A stretch of DNA of 64,000 nt, taken from positions 6,601,954-6,665,953 of the forward strand of contig NC_087066.1 in the NCBI RefSeq assembly GCF_963678635.1. The letters run 5' to 3'. Origin of the DNA: Symsagittifera roscoffensis. Lineage: Eukaryota > Xenacoelomorpha > Acoela > Convolutidae. How positions within the stretch are numbered: the stretch's first letter is position 1; each line of letters opens with the position of its first letter. The position numbers and the translations under genes are program-made. The notes beneath the pieces are model-generated. The model was not told the DNA's origin and made no database searches. It saw nothing but the letters and a program-made list of their open reading frames with translations. Positions 1 to 10,359 of this stretch are shown piece by piece.

Positions 1-74
1 CACTGGAATTATGCAAAAAACCGGACCAAAATTGGTTTGGAGACAAAAATTTGGCCAATAACTATCAATATTAG

Positions 75-1133
75 ACCCTCCGATTCCTTCCTTTTCCAAT
101 TCTTAAGGCGTTAGCTCTATCCACGGAGCTAATCGGAGGGTTACTCAAGAATTTTTCTGGCAGCCGAGCACGTTATGCTAGCACGCTCCTAACACAAAAA
201 AATTTTTTGCTCTAACTCTAAAAACTCAAAAACTCGATCCCCAAAACAGATTGACAAATTTCAGAAACAACTTTTACTGAGTCTTTTCTCACGCGATTTC
301 TTTAGTTAGGAGGATCGAACTACGTAGCTACTCCCTATGTAAAAGCTTTTTGCTGTTCGGAAAAGCTCGGATATCCAAAAATTTGGGGGTCTACAGTTTG
401 GTCGAAAATCAATAATTTTCGACAAAACTTGGGTGTTTCCTGGGTCTAGTTAGGAGATAAGTAATATGTAATAAGGATAATAACCTATTAGTAGTCGTTA
501 ATGAATAGTACTATACCCTCCTTTGCACCAAATTACCCGAATTAAGACCCTTAACTCGGAAATTTGTAATCGATGGAGGGTACAATCGGACCCGAACGAT
601 ACCAAAATTGTTTCAACGATACCCAACAGTCGTTGTGGATGTTGTCCCCGATTTCCTTGTTGAGTGTGGAACATGTCGGTCAGCTTGCCACTCTACCCTC
701 CGGCCACCGGCAAAATCACTATTAACGTGCTTAAATACTCAAATTACACTCAAGGGAGGGTATCCAACCCTTCACCAAAACACGCAATCTTTCTATCAGA
801 AACGATGAAAATCAATCTGAAAGAACAACAATTAGGAAGGTCAGATCACATCTTGTCCAGAAATATAATATAAACTGTCACTATGTTTTTTACTGTTTTT
901 GGTCTTTTTTGGATTTTTTACTGTTTTTTGTACTTTTTTGTTTTCAAATAAATTTATTTTTTGCTTTTTCTTGATTATACACTATTTTTGTTTGGTTTTA
1001 CGCTTTCTCTTTAATTGTTTTTGGTCCTGGGACCTCGGGACAAGCGGGCTCTAGATTTCCCACCTAACCCTCCGGCCCCCGGAATTTTCGGTGTTAACTA
1101 AGTTAAAAAGCTAAATAGTACTAGACGGAGGGT
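75..1133. repeat. Four short modules bounded by CCCTCC / GGAGGG inverted arms
   Basis: The arms lie at 75-85/131-141 (ACCCTCCGATT and its exact reverse complement, 11 bp), 524-531/575-582, 694-701/755-762 (both TACCCTCC/GGAGGGTA) and about 1076-1083/1126-1133 (ACCCTCCG/CGGAGGGT). Each pair encloses 42-53 bp of AT-richer DNA, often with TTAA. The same sense (left arm CCCTCC, right arm GGAGGG) recurs in all four. Single GGAGGGTT words also occur near 1198 and 1812. They could fold as long-loop hairpins or be paired protein-binding sites. I recognise no known family. Confidence 0.5.
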
Positions 1134-1879
1134 ACGCACCTTCCCCCTAGTACAATAACGATCACTAAGGCCTCTAACTCGGCCATACGCCCGGAGCGGA
1201 GGGTTCGTCGCTGAAACGCTTGCTGATCATGATGGTCTCATGCCTTTAACAGGCCCACCCAGGAGCGCCATAAAAACGTCTATGTAACATTCGCCCAAAT
1301 ACTACACAGCAACGGAGCGTAGATAAAGTACCTATTAACGACTGGCAGGCGTCAGTTACCTTAATCCTACTCGTTTTTCACCGTCTCGACCTTGCCAGTT
1401 GAGTTTCTGGTCTGTTTAGGGCTAAGTAAAAAGTTACTATTTTTAGGCCATCAGTCAAACGACTTTTGATCAGCTTTCGTTTACATGCGAACACAACCAC
1501 ATATCTGAGTCTCGGATCCTCAGACTACGTGATTGCTATTAAAAACACGGCTCGAATACCTATTTTAATATGTTTTTGTGTGACAGTTCTATATTAAATC
1601 CATTGGAGAAGGATTGACCCTTTCCTCTTTCTATCTACTCATATTCTAAAATATCAAATAATACCGGCGTTAATTCAAAGTTTCACGACATCCAAGTAGC
1701 TATAAAGTAGGTTTTAATTAGTCCCTTTACATACAACAGTCTCTGGGGACCAAGCCTCCGCTCCCGTAATCTTCCTGAGATAACGTTCTTATCTCTTCCA
1801 ATTTGCGGCCCGGGAGGGTTCCGTGGAATATTCCTTCCCCACTGAAGCTTCCTTCTCCACCAATTTCCACTGCTAAGAG

Positions 1880-1908
1880 TCTTATCGTGTGTTGTTGCCA
1901 CGATAAGA
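1880..1908. repeat. Perfect 10-bp hairpin
   Basis: CTTATCGTG at 1881-1889 is the exact reverse complement of CACGATAAG at 1899-1907, and the flanking T-A pair extends the stem to 10 bp around a 9-nt loop. It lies about 110 bp upstream of the retrotransposon. It could be a transcript structure or chance; no poly-T follows it, so it is not a bacterial-type terminator. Confidence 0.4.
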
Positions 1909-2020
1909 GGCTTCGTATTTCTCGTATCTTGTGCGACCGTTTTCCACTATATTTGTCGTTGTTCTGTATTTTCGTCCTTTTCAGTCAAAATGGCCGTCTT
2001 CGATCGAAATTTTAGAAAGA

Positions 2021-2919
2021 TGTGCCAGTCGGTCATGTCAGGAAGTTTGACCTTGAGAGACACGAAAACACGTAATTTTGGAGTGGAATTTTAATTTTCA
2101 AAATTTCGAATGGAGCCTGTCATGCTCAGTTTTCTCGTACCAACTGAAAACACAAGGTGAAAAATCAGAACATCCGAATTTACAATTGCGGGAAATTACT
2201 CAAGAAAAACAGCGGGAAATTGCTATTCGCAATTTCCAGACACAAAAAATAGGACACGAGTAGAGCTGCCTTATCCCGAAATAGGAGGAGAGACGATAAA
2301 TAGAAGAAAGAACGACTATTCGGAACGAACTAGAGTGAACCTTCAATGGAAAGGTGGACAGCTTGAGTGTCCCAATGATTCGTACAAAAACTCAAATTCT
2401 AGAGCCAGAACTTACTTCTGTTAGCAAAACTGACCAGTATCAAACTTATTTAGTTATATTACCTAATTCTTGATTTGCTCACCAATTTAATTGCTCCTTG
2501 TACTCGAGTACATCAACACGTGAGTCCCCAATTTAAATTTCTCGAGTGTGTTTTATGATTGTTATGTTGAGATAAGGCGAGTTTTAGGTTGATCCATCTG
2601 AAATGGATCAAAGTTCCACTGTCCAATAAAAAGTAACTTAACGGATTGTTCCGACCCTGTTTTTAACGGCGTTCGCGTATTTTGGGTATTTTGAGACCTA
2701 AGTATGGGGACGTTCTTATTTTCTAGAGTGGGGGGATATTTTGGTAGTAGCCTTTAAGCTGTAACGGGTTCTAGTCTCATGTCGCAAGCGAACCGAATTG
2801 GCTCCGACCGTTCTTGAGGTAGAAAAACACAAGAGATAGTGTCCCTGACTCTTGAGCCAATGGTTATAGGGCTTATTTTTCTTAAGCCTCATATGTGACT
2901 GAAGTAGGCGACTGTTACA
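2021..2919 (+). repeat. 5' LTR of the giant element
   Basis: Aligns end to end with 22208-23106. Starts TGTGCCAGTCGG and ends GACTGTTACA, giving the usual TG...CA ends. An AATAAA at 2625-2630 is the likely polyadenylation signal. Small open frames inside (for example 2078-2263, conserved in both LTRs) lack an ATG and look incidental. The bases after the LTR (TAGTGTTTTTATGC) do not begin with the TGG expected of a tRNA primer-binding site, so the primer is unclear. Confidence 0.93.
2625..2630 (+). promoter_or_regulatory. Probable LTR polyadenylation signal
   Basis: AATAAA in the last third of the LTR, repeated at 22812-22817 in the 3' LTR. It is the only canonical hexamer I noticed in the LTR, and its placement fits an R-U5 boundary downstream. 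Confidence 0.5.
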
Positions 2920-3421
2920 TAGTGTTTTTATGCGCTCGTGGGTGTTTTTACGACATCATGACTACGGAGTCGAACCCACTTGACACATCTCCGGGCTGCA
3001 TGCCCATTCTAGAGTACCGGTCGTACGGTTCAGCGGGAACGTGTAAACCTTCCGGTTGTACCGTGATAGCTTTTTAAGAAAACTTGAGAAAACTTCCTGG
3101 TACGCTCTCCGAACGAGGCCTAGCTAACCGAGTAAAGGGAAGTAACTAGGGGGACAAAAACAAGAGCAAAAAGACAAAAAGCGAAACAAAAACAAGAAAA
3201 AAGTATAGAAAAAGGAACAAAAACCATAAAACGAGAAGACAGTGACTTTGATACCGGATCATTTGGATCAAACCTTTATATTAATTAAATAGTATACCCA
3301 TACTGTTTTATAAGACCGATCGTTTCGATCAATCTAGCAATTTAAACCAGTGACTTCAATAAGGTGCCCGTGTGGGGGGCGTTGTTAAGGGTTTTCAGAG
3401 AGATTGCAACCTAGTCAAGGA

Positions 3422-3670
3422 GACTTGACTGGAAGAGGTGATCAGTCGAGTGGGAAAGTGGTTCACAAGGATCGAACCGGACCACTAGGAGACTTGACTG
3501 GAAAGGATGATCAGTCGAGTGGGAAAGTGGTTCACAAGGATCGAACCGGACCACTAGGAGACTTGACTGGAAAAGGTGATCAGTCGAGTGGGAAAGTGGT
3601 TCACAAGGATCGAACCGGACCACTAGGAGACTTGACTGGAAAAGGTGACCAGCCAAGTGGGAAAGTGGTG
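3422..3670 (+). repeat. 69-bp tandem repeat, three full copies plus a partial one
   Basis: The unit starts GACTTGACTGGAA and ends GGACCACTAGGA. Three copies differ at only a few bases and the fourth breaks off after AGTGGGAAAGTGG. It lies in the leader of the giant element. A period divisible by 3 keeps several frames open, which explains the spurious overlapping ORFs on both strands. Confidence 0.85.
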
Positions 3671-4194
3671 CTGCTGTCAAGTGCGGAACAGAGACAATCA
3701 GCACAGGATCACCACAAGAGGACGCACAGGGGGTGTTCTCAAGTTGGGCAACGGGTATCGTTAGAATCCACATTACATTATAGGAGATAAGTGTAAAATT
3801 GGGTAAGCGGAGTCCCATTGTTTTGAGGAAGTTTTTGCACAAGCAGGCCTGGAAACAGGTCTACGGTTTTCTCTCGAGAGGTTTAGCACCCGGCGCTTAA
3901 GGGATTTCTCGGCTTAAGAGGGGGGCTAAAGAGGGGGAGGTTAGAAGGGGGGCTGGTTAAGTTAGAGGTTAGCGGTTATAAATTGTAAAAAGGGGGGACG
4001 TTAGAGTAACTAATTGCTCGGCATCGTCGACTTAGTTACATTAGATTTTTACACGCGTTGGTTACAGGAAGCGGATATCCAAAATTAGAATCAGGTTAAG
4101 GTAGGTACCCTGGTCGGATCGGTAGGGGGGAACGGACATAGACAGTTTTTGTGATACCCCATGAGATCGCTAGCAGGGGGGAGGAAAACGCGTG

Positions 4195-4422
4195 GCAATC
4201 GGGTACCAGACATTTTTCGGACAAAGATTGACATCAGTCAACTTTGAATTTCAGGAGGATTCACCCATCTGTTTTTGAAATTTTTTCCAGTTTAAAATTT
4301 TATGTTTTGGTAAAAAATTGTTGTTGGTATTTTAACGAACAGGTGACCACAAGACACCTGCGGGGAATTTAGATTTTCAAATAGCCTGAAAAGACTGGAT
4401 CAATATTTGGGTTTCGACCATT
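4195..4422 (+). repeat. Leader segment duplicated in inverted orientation at 7587-7815
   Basis: Reading the minus strand here gives the same sequence as 7587-7815, with only a few differences over about 228 bp, including the stretch GGTCGAAACCCAAATATTG. The copy near pol is part of a patch replacing the gag-protease-RT junction. Which copy is original follows from context: this one sits in continuous leader, the other interrupts coding sequence. Confidence 0.85.
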
Positions 4423-4559
4423 AAGATAGGGATTTTGGGAAAATTTTTACAAGAGCTCAGGTGGTAGTAAAAGGTACAGTGGTTCAATAGTCCCTACAAC
4501 GAAGAAGAAGAGACCCGATATTCAGACACTCAGTGACGAGTCTTGGGACAGTACCGAAG

Positions 4560-5215
4560 GAGTCCAGGGACATTGCAGCCTGGGGACAGTCTTGGGGCAA
4601 CACAGTCTTGGGATAGTCTTGGGACAGTGCAGCCTTGGAACAGTCTTGGACCAAAGCAGTCTTGGTACGAAACAGTCTTGGACATTGGTCTTGGGACATT
4701 GGTCTTGGGACAGTGGTCTTGGGACATTGGTCTTGGGACATTGGTCTTGGGACAGTGGTCTTGGGACAGTGGTCTTGGGACATTGGTCTTGGGCCATTGG
4801 TCTTGGGACGGTAGTCTTGGGACGTTGGTCTTGGGCCATTGGTCTTGGGACATTGGTCTTGGGACATTGGTCTTGGGCCATTGGTCTTGGGACAAAGGTC
4901 TTGGGACATTGGTCTTGGGCCATTGGTCTTGGGACGGTAGTCTTGGGACGTTGGTCTTGGGCCATTGGTCTTGTGACAGTGGTCTTGGGACATTGGTCTT
5001 GGGCCATTGGTCTTGGGACATTAGTCTTGGGACATTAGCTTTGGGACAATAGTCTTGGGACGTTGGTCTTGGGCCATTGGTCTTGGGACATTGGTCTTGG
5101 GAATTAGTCTTGGGACATTAGCATTGGGACAATACTCTTGGGACGTTGGTCTTGGGCCATTGGTCTTGGGACGTTATTCTTGGGACGTTGGTCTTGGGAC
5201 ATTGGTCTTGGGACA
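4560..5215 (+). repeat. 15-bp minisatellite in the leader, about 40 copies
   Basis: The unit is close to GGTCTTGGGACATTG, with variants GACAGTG, GCCATTG and GACGTTG. Higher-order duplication is visible (4790-4860 resembles 4915-4985). The period is a multiple of three, so several frames on both strands stay open for more than 450 bp; none is likely to be a gene. Arrays in leaders of LTR elements can affect translation or dimerisation, but that is inference here. Confidence 0.9.
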
Positions 5216-5518
5216 CTAGTTTGGGGATACTAACAGGAAGTACTGGGACAACACTGAATAGTCTTGAGACGGTAGAAAGAAAGTCTTGGAACAGCATTAG
5301 GAGGGGGGTACTAAACGAGTACTAAGTCAGGTTGAAGTAACCAATTATACGATCATATTCTCTATCCTATCCTAACACATAAAATTTTCAAGAGCTTGAG
5401 AAAAGTTCTTTTCAGCAAATCGTTGATTTCATTTTACAAAAAATTTTTCAAAAGAGGTTTTAACTTTAGAGTAGATTTTTGTAGATAGTAATACTGTAAA
5501 TAGTAACAATTGTAAATA

Positions 5519-7378
5519 ATGAGGCGAAGCAGGGTACCGGTAGCTGAAAAGAGGTCTACCGAAGCGAAGACAAAGTATAACTCGTCGCTACGTAAAACAA
5601 CATCAATGGGTCCGAAGGTAACAAAGAAGAACTTTTCAGTTAGTATGGTCAGCACGAGGAGTACCACGGAGAACAAAGCAAAAGAGTGCACAGAAGAGGA
5701 ACGAGTAGAACCCACCATCGAGATTGATCTGGAGACACCTGATCAAAGTGTGGATGAAGCAGGAAAGAAGACGACAGAGTCAACTCCAATGCCTAATGCG
5801 GAAGAACCTAACCCGAATCCCATAGAGTTCTCACCGATAGACAACGCGGAAGACACAACAGGCAACACGCAAGAAACAGTGAAGGATGAGTCTCAAAAGA
5901 GAACGTCTTTTACTGAAAGATTAGCAATGATGGTCGGAATGAGATCGAAGGACGCAGCAGTGGAGGAGACGAAAGTTGAGAAAAGCAAAACATTCGGAAC
6001 AGTATCCACGAGAACGACAGAGACCGATCAGAACGAGGGTCAGAGAAAATCGGGACCAGCGATCAACTACAGGACAACAACGGACCATGGAACGACAACT
6101 CTTGAGCTAAGCGACTTGATGGCGAAACTAGAACAGATAGATGAGAAACTGAAGCACAGCGAAGAGGATAGAAATGTGATAAAGAAGGAAATGAGACACA
6201 ACAAACATGAGTACTTGGACAACTATTTCCATCTAGCGAGAGCGACGGAGGAAAAGCTTCAGAAGATGTCTGACAAAGTAGAAACCACTGATGAAGAGCG
6301 AGAGAAGAACATCAGAAAGGACATGCAGGAAATGAAGCAGCGATATGACGCAGTGAATTGCCAGTTAGGGAGTTTGGAAACGAGAATGGATACGATGAGT
6401 AGGGAACAGGCTGAGAGCTCAAGCGCAATACAGACAAAGCTAGACGCTATTCTTAGAAATTCAACACAACAAGACAGGCCAGCTGCAGAGAGGACACAAG
6501 GTAATAGAGTGGACTTCGTGGAGCCTCAAAGGAACAAACGACAGTCAACACCGTTACCAACAACCCGGGAGGCCGCGATTACGGCACCGGTGGGGGCCAG
6601 GGCCATTATAAAGAATGGAACAGTGAACACAACCAGTGGTCCAGGGGACTCCACGACTCAAAACAACGTGGGACCGGATGCCATGACTTGGGCAAGCACC
6701 TGGGAAATGATGAACAGGACGCTAGAAGCCTTCGCCACGAGGAACACCGACTCGAGTGACAGAGGAGGCAACAAATCCAGGAAAACCTTCAAGAAACCGA
6801 AGGAGTTCAAAGATGATTCAGATGGATGCATTGACACTTGGGTAGAAGTCATGAGGTTGCACTTAGAACAAAACAACTTGAACGATGAGAGGCAAGCATG
6901 CACAGCGATACTGAGCAATCTGGAAGGCACGGCATTGAAATGCGTGGTTGCGAAGAAAGAAGAGGAACGCGACACAGCGGGCAAAATCTTTGAAATATTG
7001 TTAAATAGATTCGGCTCAGGCATGAAGGGTCATCAAGCGATGATGCGAATTGAGAAGAGGAGACAAAAGGACGATTAATCGATTGACAGGTTCCTAGATG
7101 ATCTTGAGAGCTTGAGAAGAAGGAGTGACCCGGAAGAATCTACCAATCGAAGGAACTTCAGTATCGCCTCAAAGTTAATTGATGGGGTGAAGAGTGATGA
7201 CTTGAGAACGATGTTAGCAACGTACTACACATTGTCGAAAGACAGTGCACCAACTCCAGAAGAGATGAGGCAGAAATCAAGAGAGTACATGCTGATGAAA
7301 CCCAAGAAACACTCGTACTCAGACAACAGGAAGACACAAGGGGGAAGTCAGCCACAGAGGTCGTCATGGTACAGCTGA
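5519..7378 (+). pseudogene. gag: gag of the giant element, one in-frame stop, C-terminus replaced
   Basis: Encodes the capsid precursor that packages element RNA. The ATG at 5519 opens 519 codons, then an in-frame TAA at 7076 and a further 100 codons in the same frame. The N-terminal half is polar and rich in T, E and K. Residues 200-310 have heptad-like charged sequence (AKLEQIDEKLKHSEEDRN) suggesting a coiled coil. The segment from about residue 425 (KTFKKPKEFKDD to FEILLNRFGSG) and the text after the stop resemble the retrotransposon gag capsid fold of Ty3/gypsy elements. No CCHC zinc knuckle is seen: homologous sequence ends at about 7371, where the patch begins, so the nucleocapsid end is probably lost. 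The last residues (WYS) belong partly to the patch. Confidence 0.8.
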
Positions 7379-7588
7379 AGGCTTGGGAGGAGATTGTGAT
7401 CAGCTCCGATGACGAAGAGGCACTATTGGAACAGATCACAGTGCCAAAAATATCTGGTTTGGTTACCTCGAGAGCGAAGAACACAAGGTGAGCCGGTGGC
7501 TCAAAAGGAAAATTCTAGAGTCTTGAGTCTTGAGAGGGAGGGGGCTTGAGGGTGAACTCGGATGAAATCTGGGTTCACGAAAAAGAAA
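7371..7588 (+). repeat. Direct duplication of the end of the last accessory ORF (copy of 21649-21866)
   Basis: 218 bp matching 21649-21866 with about three mismatches, including the text GCTCCGATGACGAAGAGG and the stop codon and 3' untranslated bases of the last ORF. Here it interrupts gag-pol. It abuts the inverted leader copy at 7587 with one or two shared bases. Together the two form a patch of about 445 bp. Confidence 0.9.
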
Positions 7589-7815
7589 TGGTCGAAACCC
7601 AAATATTGATCCAGTCTTTTCAGGCTATTTGAAACTCTAAATTCCCCGCAGGTGTCTTTTGATCACCTGTTCGTTAAAATACCAACAACAATTTTTTACC
7701 AAAACATAAAATTTTAAACTGGAAAAAATTTCAAAAACAGATGGGTGAATCCTCCTGAAATTCAAGGTTGACTGATGTCAATCTTTGTCCGAAAAAATGT
7801 CTGGTATCCGATTGC
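7587..7815 (-). repeat. Inverted duplication of leader sequence (copy of 4195-4422)
   Basis: Reverse complement of 4195-4422 with few mismatches. Its right edge runs into genuine RT coding sequence at about 7816, after the shared bases CGATTGC. The apparent start of the pol ORF at 7768 therefore lies in foreign sequence, and its first 15 or so residues are not pol. Confidence 0.9.
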
Positions 7816-10359
7816 GACTCCGTCACGGTGAAGGATGCCTATCCCATACCTAGGATTGATGAGAGCCTCTCGAAGTTAGGTGATGCAAAATTTTTTACGA
7901 CTCTTGATTCAGGCTCGGCTTTTTGGCAGGTACCGCTGAGGAAGCAGGACAGTGACAAAACAGGGTTTGCCTGCGAGTTGGGTCTGTTTCAATGGAAACG
8001 GATGCCGTTTGGACTTTGCAATGCCACAGCCACGTTTCAGCGGTTGATGGCACACGCGCTGATAGGCGTGACGAAGAAGTACGGCAATCTGGTAATGTGC
8101 TATGTGGATGACGTGGTAATAGCGACACCCACACTAGAGGACCACATTGAGAGACTCGACGAAGTATTTGCGTGTATGAGGAGGTCGGGGCTGAAGTGCA
8201 AACCATCAAAGTGTGAGATACTCAAGGACTCGATAAAATACTTGGGCAGGATGGTGGACAAACACGGCATCAGACCAGATCCAGACGCGGTGGAGGCAGT
8301 CCTAACTTGGAAATCGCCGAAAACGGAACACCAATTGATGAGCTTTCTGGGTTTTGCAAACTACTATAGGAAATTTGTCAAAGGCTACGCAGACAAGGTT
8401 TACCCGATGCAACAGTTAATGAGGCACAAGGGCAAGAAGTTCACGTGGAATAACGCAGCAGAAGAGTCATTCCAGAGAATAAAGAAAGAGTTGTGCGAGG
8501 CACCAGTACTAGGGATGCCAACAGAGAAGGGGATGTACGTAATGGATACGGACGCGTCGGTAGTAGCGATATCTGGAATTCTCCACCAAGAACAAGAGTG
8601 GAACGGGAAGACAGTCTTGAGACCGATAGCGTACGGGAGCAAAATCCTAAGTGACACGGAAATGAAGTACGGAGCACCGAAGGCAGAGATGTTTGCGGTG
8701 GTTACCTTTGTCGAGAAATATAGGGCATACCTAGGCAGCGAGCCATTCAAATTGCGAGTCGACAACCGAGCACTGAGCTGGCTGAAAACGTACTCAATGG
8801 ACCAAAGTTACATTGGGAGGTGGATAGTTCGCCTGGACGGATACACTATGATAATTGAGCACAGAACACGAGACAAACATCAAAATGCTGACAGCTTGAG
8901 CAAGAAGACGGAGTTCTACGAGAGACAAGAACAGAGGGAGGCAGATAGACCTGAAATCAAAGATGGCTTCTCCTTCATGGATAAGGAAATGTATGACAGT
9001 CTTCCTCTCACGAGATGGTTGGACAAATCAGGCAAACCGATAGAAGATCACCCCGAGTTACCAAAGGAAACCACGAAAAAAACAATCTTAAGAAAGAACC
9101 GAGGGATGCCTATAGGAATAATGCTTAAGTCAAAGATCGTGAGGGAGACGCTCAAAGCAAAAGGCTACGATCTCAACCAAGTAGAAACGGGGGAAGCACA
9201 AATAGACGAGGACTTAAAGGGGTTACTCGAGAGACTAGCAGATGATAAGCCCGTGATTCAAGAAAACTGTAGAGAGGAACCTGAGGTCACAATACTGCGG
9301 AAGAACGGGATAGCTAGTGATAGAAACACCTCGAAGGTAACTAATCTAGATGGGAAGGAAGTGGTGCAGTCACTGGTTGAAAAGATCCCAGCTGAATTAC
9401 TTGAACAGACTAGAGTCAGGAGAAAGAGAGTGGAATTCAAGGAAGAAGCTGAATACCTGGGACCAGGTCAAGAGTCCGGGGAGCGGTCCACGTCCACAGA
9501 AGAAGAAAACACTGAAGGAGAAAATTTGTCCGGGGAGCGTGAAATGTGGGATGTGGATTCGGAAGCGAGCAGTGACAATCAACATAGTCTCTGCATGATA
9601 TTGGCAGAAGAAAAAATTAGACACCAGGACAGGGAATTACAAACAGATCCGTCCTCAGGAACCTTCAACTTGGACGTGCAGGAAATACGAGGTGGTGAAG
9701 AACTTGAGAGGATTGCAGTTTCAAGGAAGCCATTCAGGGAACTATCATGCAATTCAAATGTGAGAACAAATCTGGTGCCAGAAGATGACATGAAGGTAGT
9801 AAAGAGGATAGTATGCGTGAAGCTGAACGACGATGTCCACAACCCTGGGGAGATGAATGGGCAGATCATGGCGCTGAAGGAACATGTCAGAGCGAGATAT
9901 AGGCTGTCGGACCTGGTAAGAGCCCAGAAGAATGACAAGATGACAAGCAATCTCTCCAAATGGATCCGAACGGGGTCTAAGGAGAAAGGGGAACTTGAGG
10001 AAGACAGCTACAAGATCCTGATCCAGTTCTACAAAGAGAGGAAAGAGTTACTCTATCACACGGCTGATGGGGTTGTAGCATGCAAGAGAAAAGAAGAAGA
10101 CAAGATATTACACAAGCACAACCTCATCATACTACCACAATTATATCAGACAGAGGTGCTGTTCAGATCACATGATCAAATGGGGCACCAGGGGATAGAC
10201 AAAGTGCAACAAAGAATACTTCACAGGTTCGATTGGCCAGGATTGAGGAAAGCCTGTGAGAGGTGGGTGAATGCATGCCTGGCATGTTTGCAAGTGAAAG
10301 ACCCTAGGAAGATGAAATTCCCACTCAAGTCGGTGGTCGGTGGAAAGCTCGGAATTTAA
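7816..10359 (+). pseudogene. pol: pol part 1: truncated RT, RNase H and integrase zinc finger
   Basis: Copies element RNA into DNA. Counting from the open-frame start at 7768: RT begins in KDAYPIPRIDES (residue 22), with LDSGSAFWQVPL, MPFGLCNATATFQRLM and the catalytic YVDD at 112-115 (8101-8112). The N-terminal RT motif and the whole aspartic protease expected upstream are absent, replaced by the patch at 7371-7815. RNase H has DTDAS (about 260), KAEMFAVV, RVDNRAL and NADSLSKK (about 372), the D-E-D-D set. A long acidic spacer (about 400-750) follows, larger than usual for gypsy pol. An H2C2 zinc-binding motif (SHDQMGH, then CLAC at about 836) introduces integrase. The frame closes at 10359 although homologous sequence continues in the next frame from 10340, so a 1-base indel lies near 10330. 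Confidence 0.9.

Larger units (their letters stand above)
1..2020. other. Left flank of the giant retrotransposon, no recognisable gene
   Basis: This stretch has more balanced base composition than the AT-rich right half of the window. I see no long open frame and no similarity to the leader or LTR of the adjacent element. It contains the CCCTCC/GGAGGG modules and the hairpin listed separately. At 1991-2020, just before the 5' LTR, a pyrimidine-rich tract ending in TTTTCAG is followed within five bases by an ATG opening MAVFDRNFRK in good translation context. It could be the first coding exon of a host gene cut by the insertion, but ten codons are too few to prove this. The 5 bases before the LTR (AAAGA) do not match those after the 3' LTR (ATAAT). 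Confidence 0.4.
2920..5518 (+). other. 2.6-kb untranslated leader of the giant element
   Basis: Lies between the 5' LTR and gag. It holds an A-rich tract (3150-3240), a 69-bp tandem array, a G-rich section (3860-4180), the source of an inverted duplication (4195-4422) and a long 15-bp minisatellite. No primer-binding site of the usual TGG type is obvious. Because both array periods are multiples of three, open frames appear on both strands, but none has a credible start or non-repetitive sequence. Confidence 0.7.

Noticed and set aside
2078-2263. 61-codon ORF conserved in both LTRs (also 22265-22450)
   Set aside because: Starts with GTG, conservation is explained by LTR identity, and no domain is seen.
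3404-3842. Overlapping ORFs on both strands over the 69-bp repeat
   Set aside because: Period divisible by three, no ATG at the plus-strand start, repeat-only sequence.
4484-5052. Six long overlapping ORFs on both strands
   Set aside because: All are readings of the 15-bp minisatellite, whose period is a multiple of three; the translations are simple repeats.
3422-5215. CRISPR-like array
   Set aside because: Repeats are contiguous without unique spacers, and the genome is eukaryotic.
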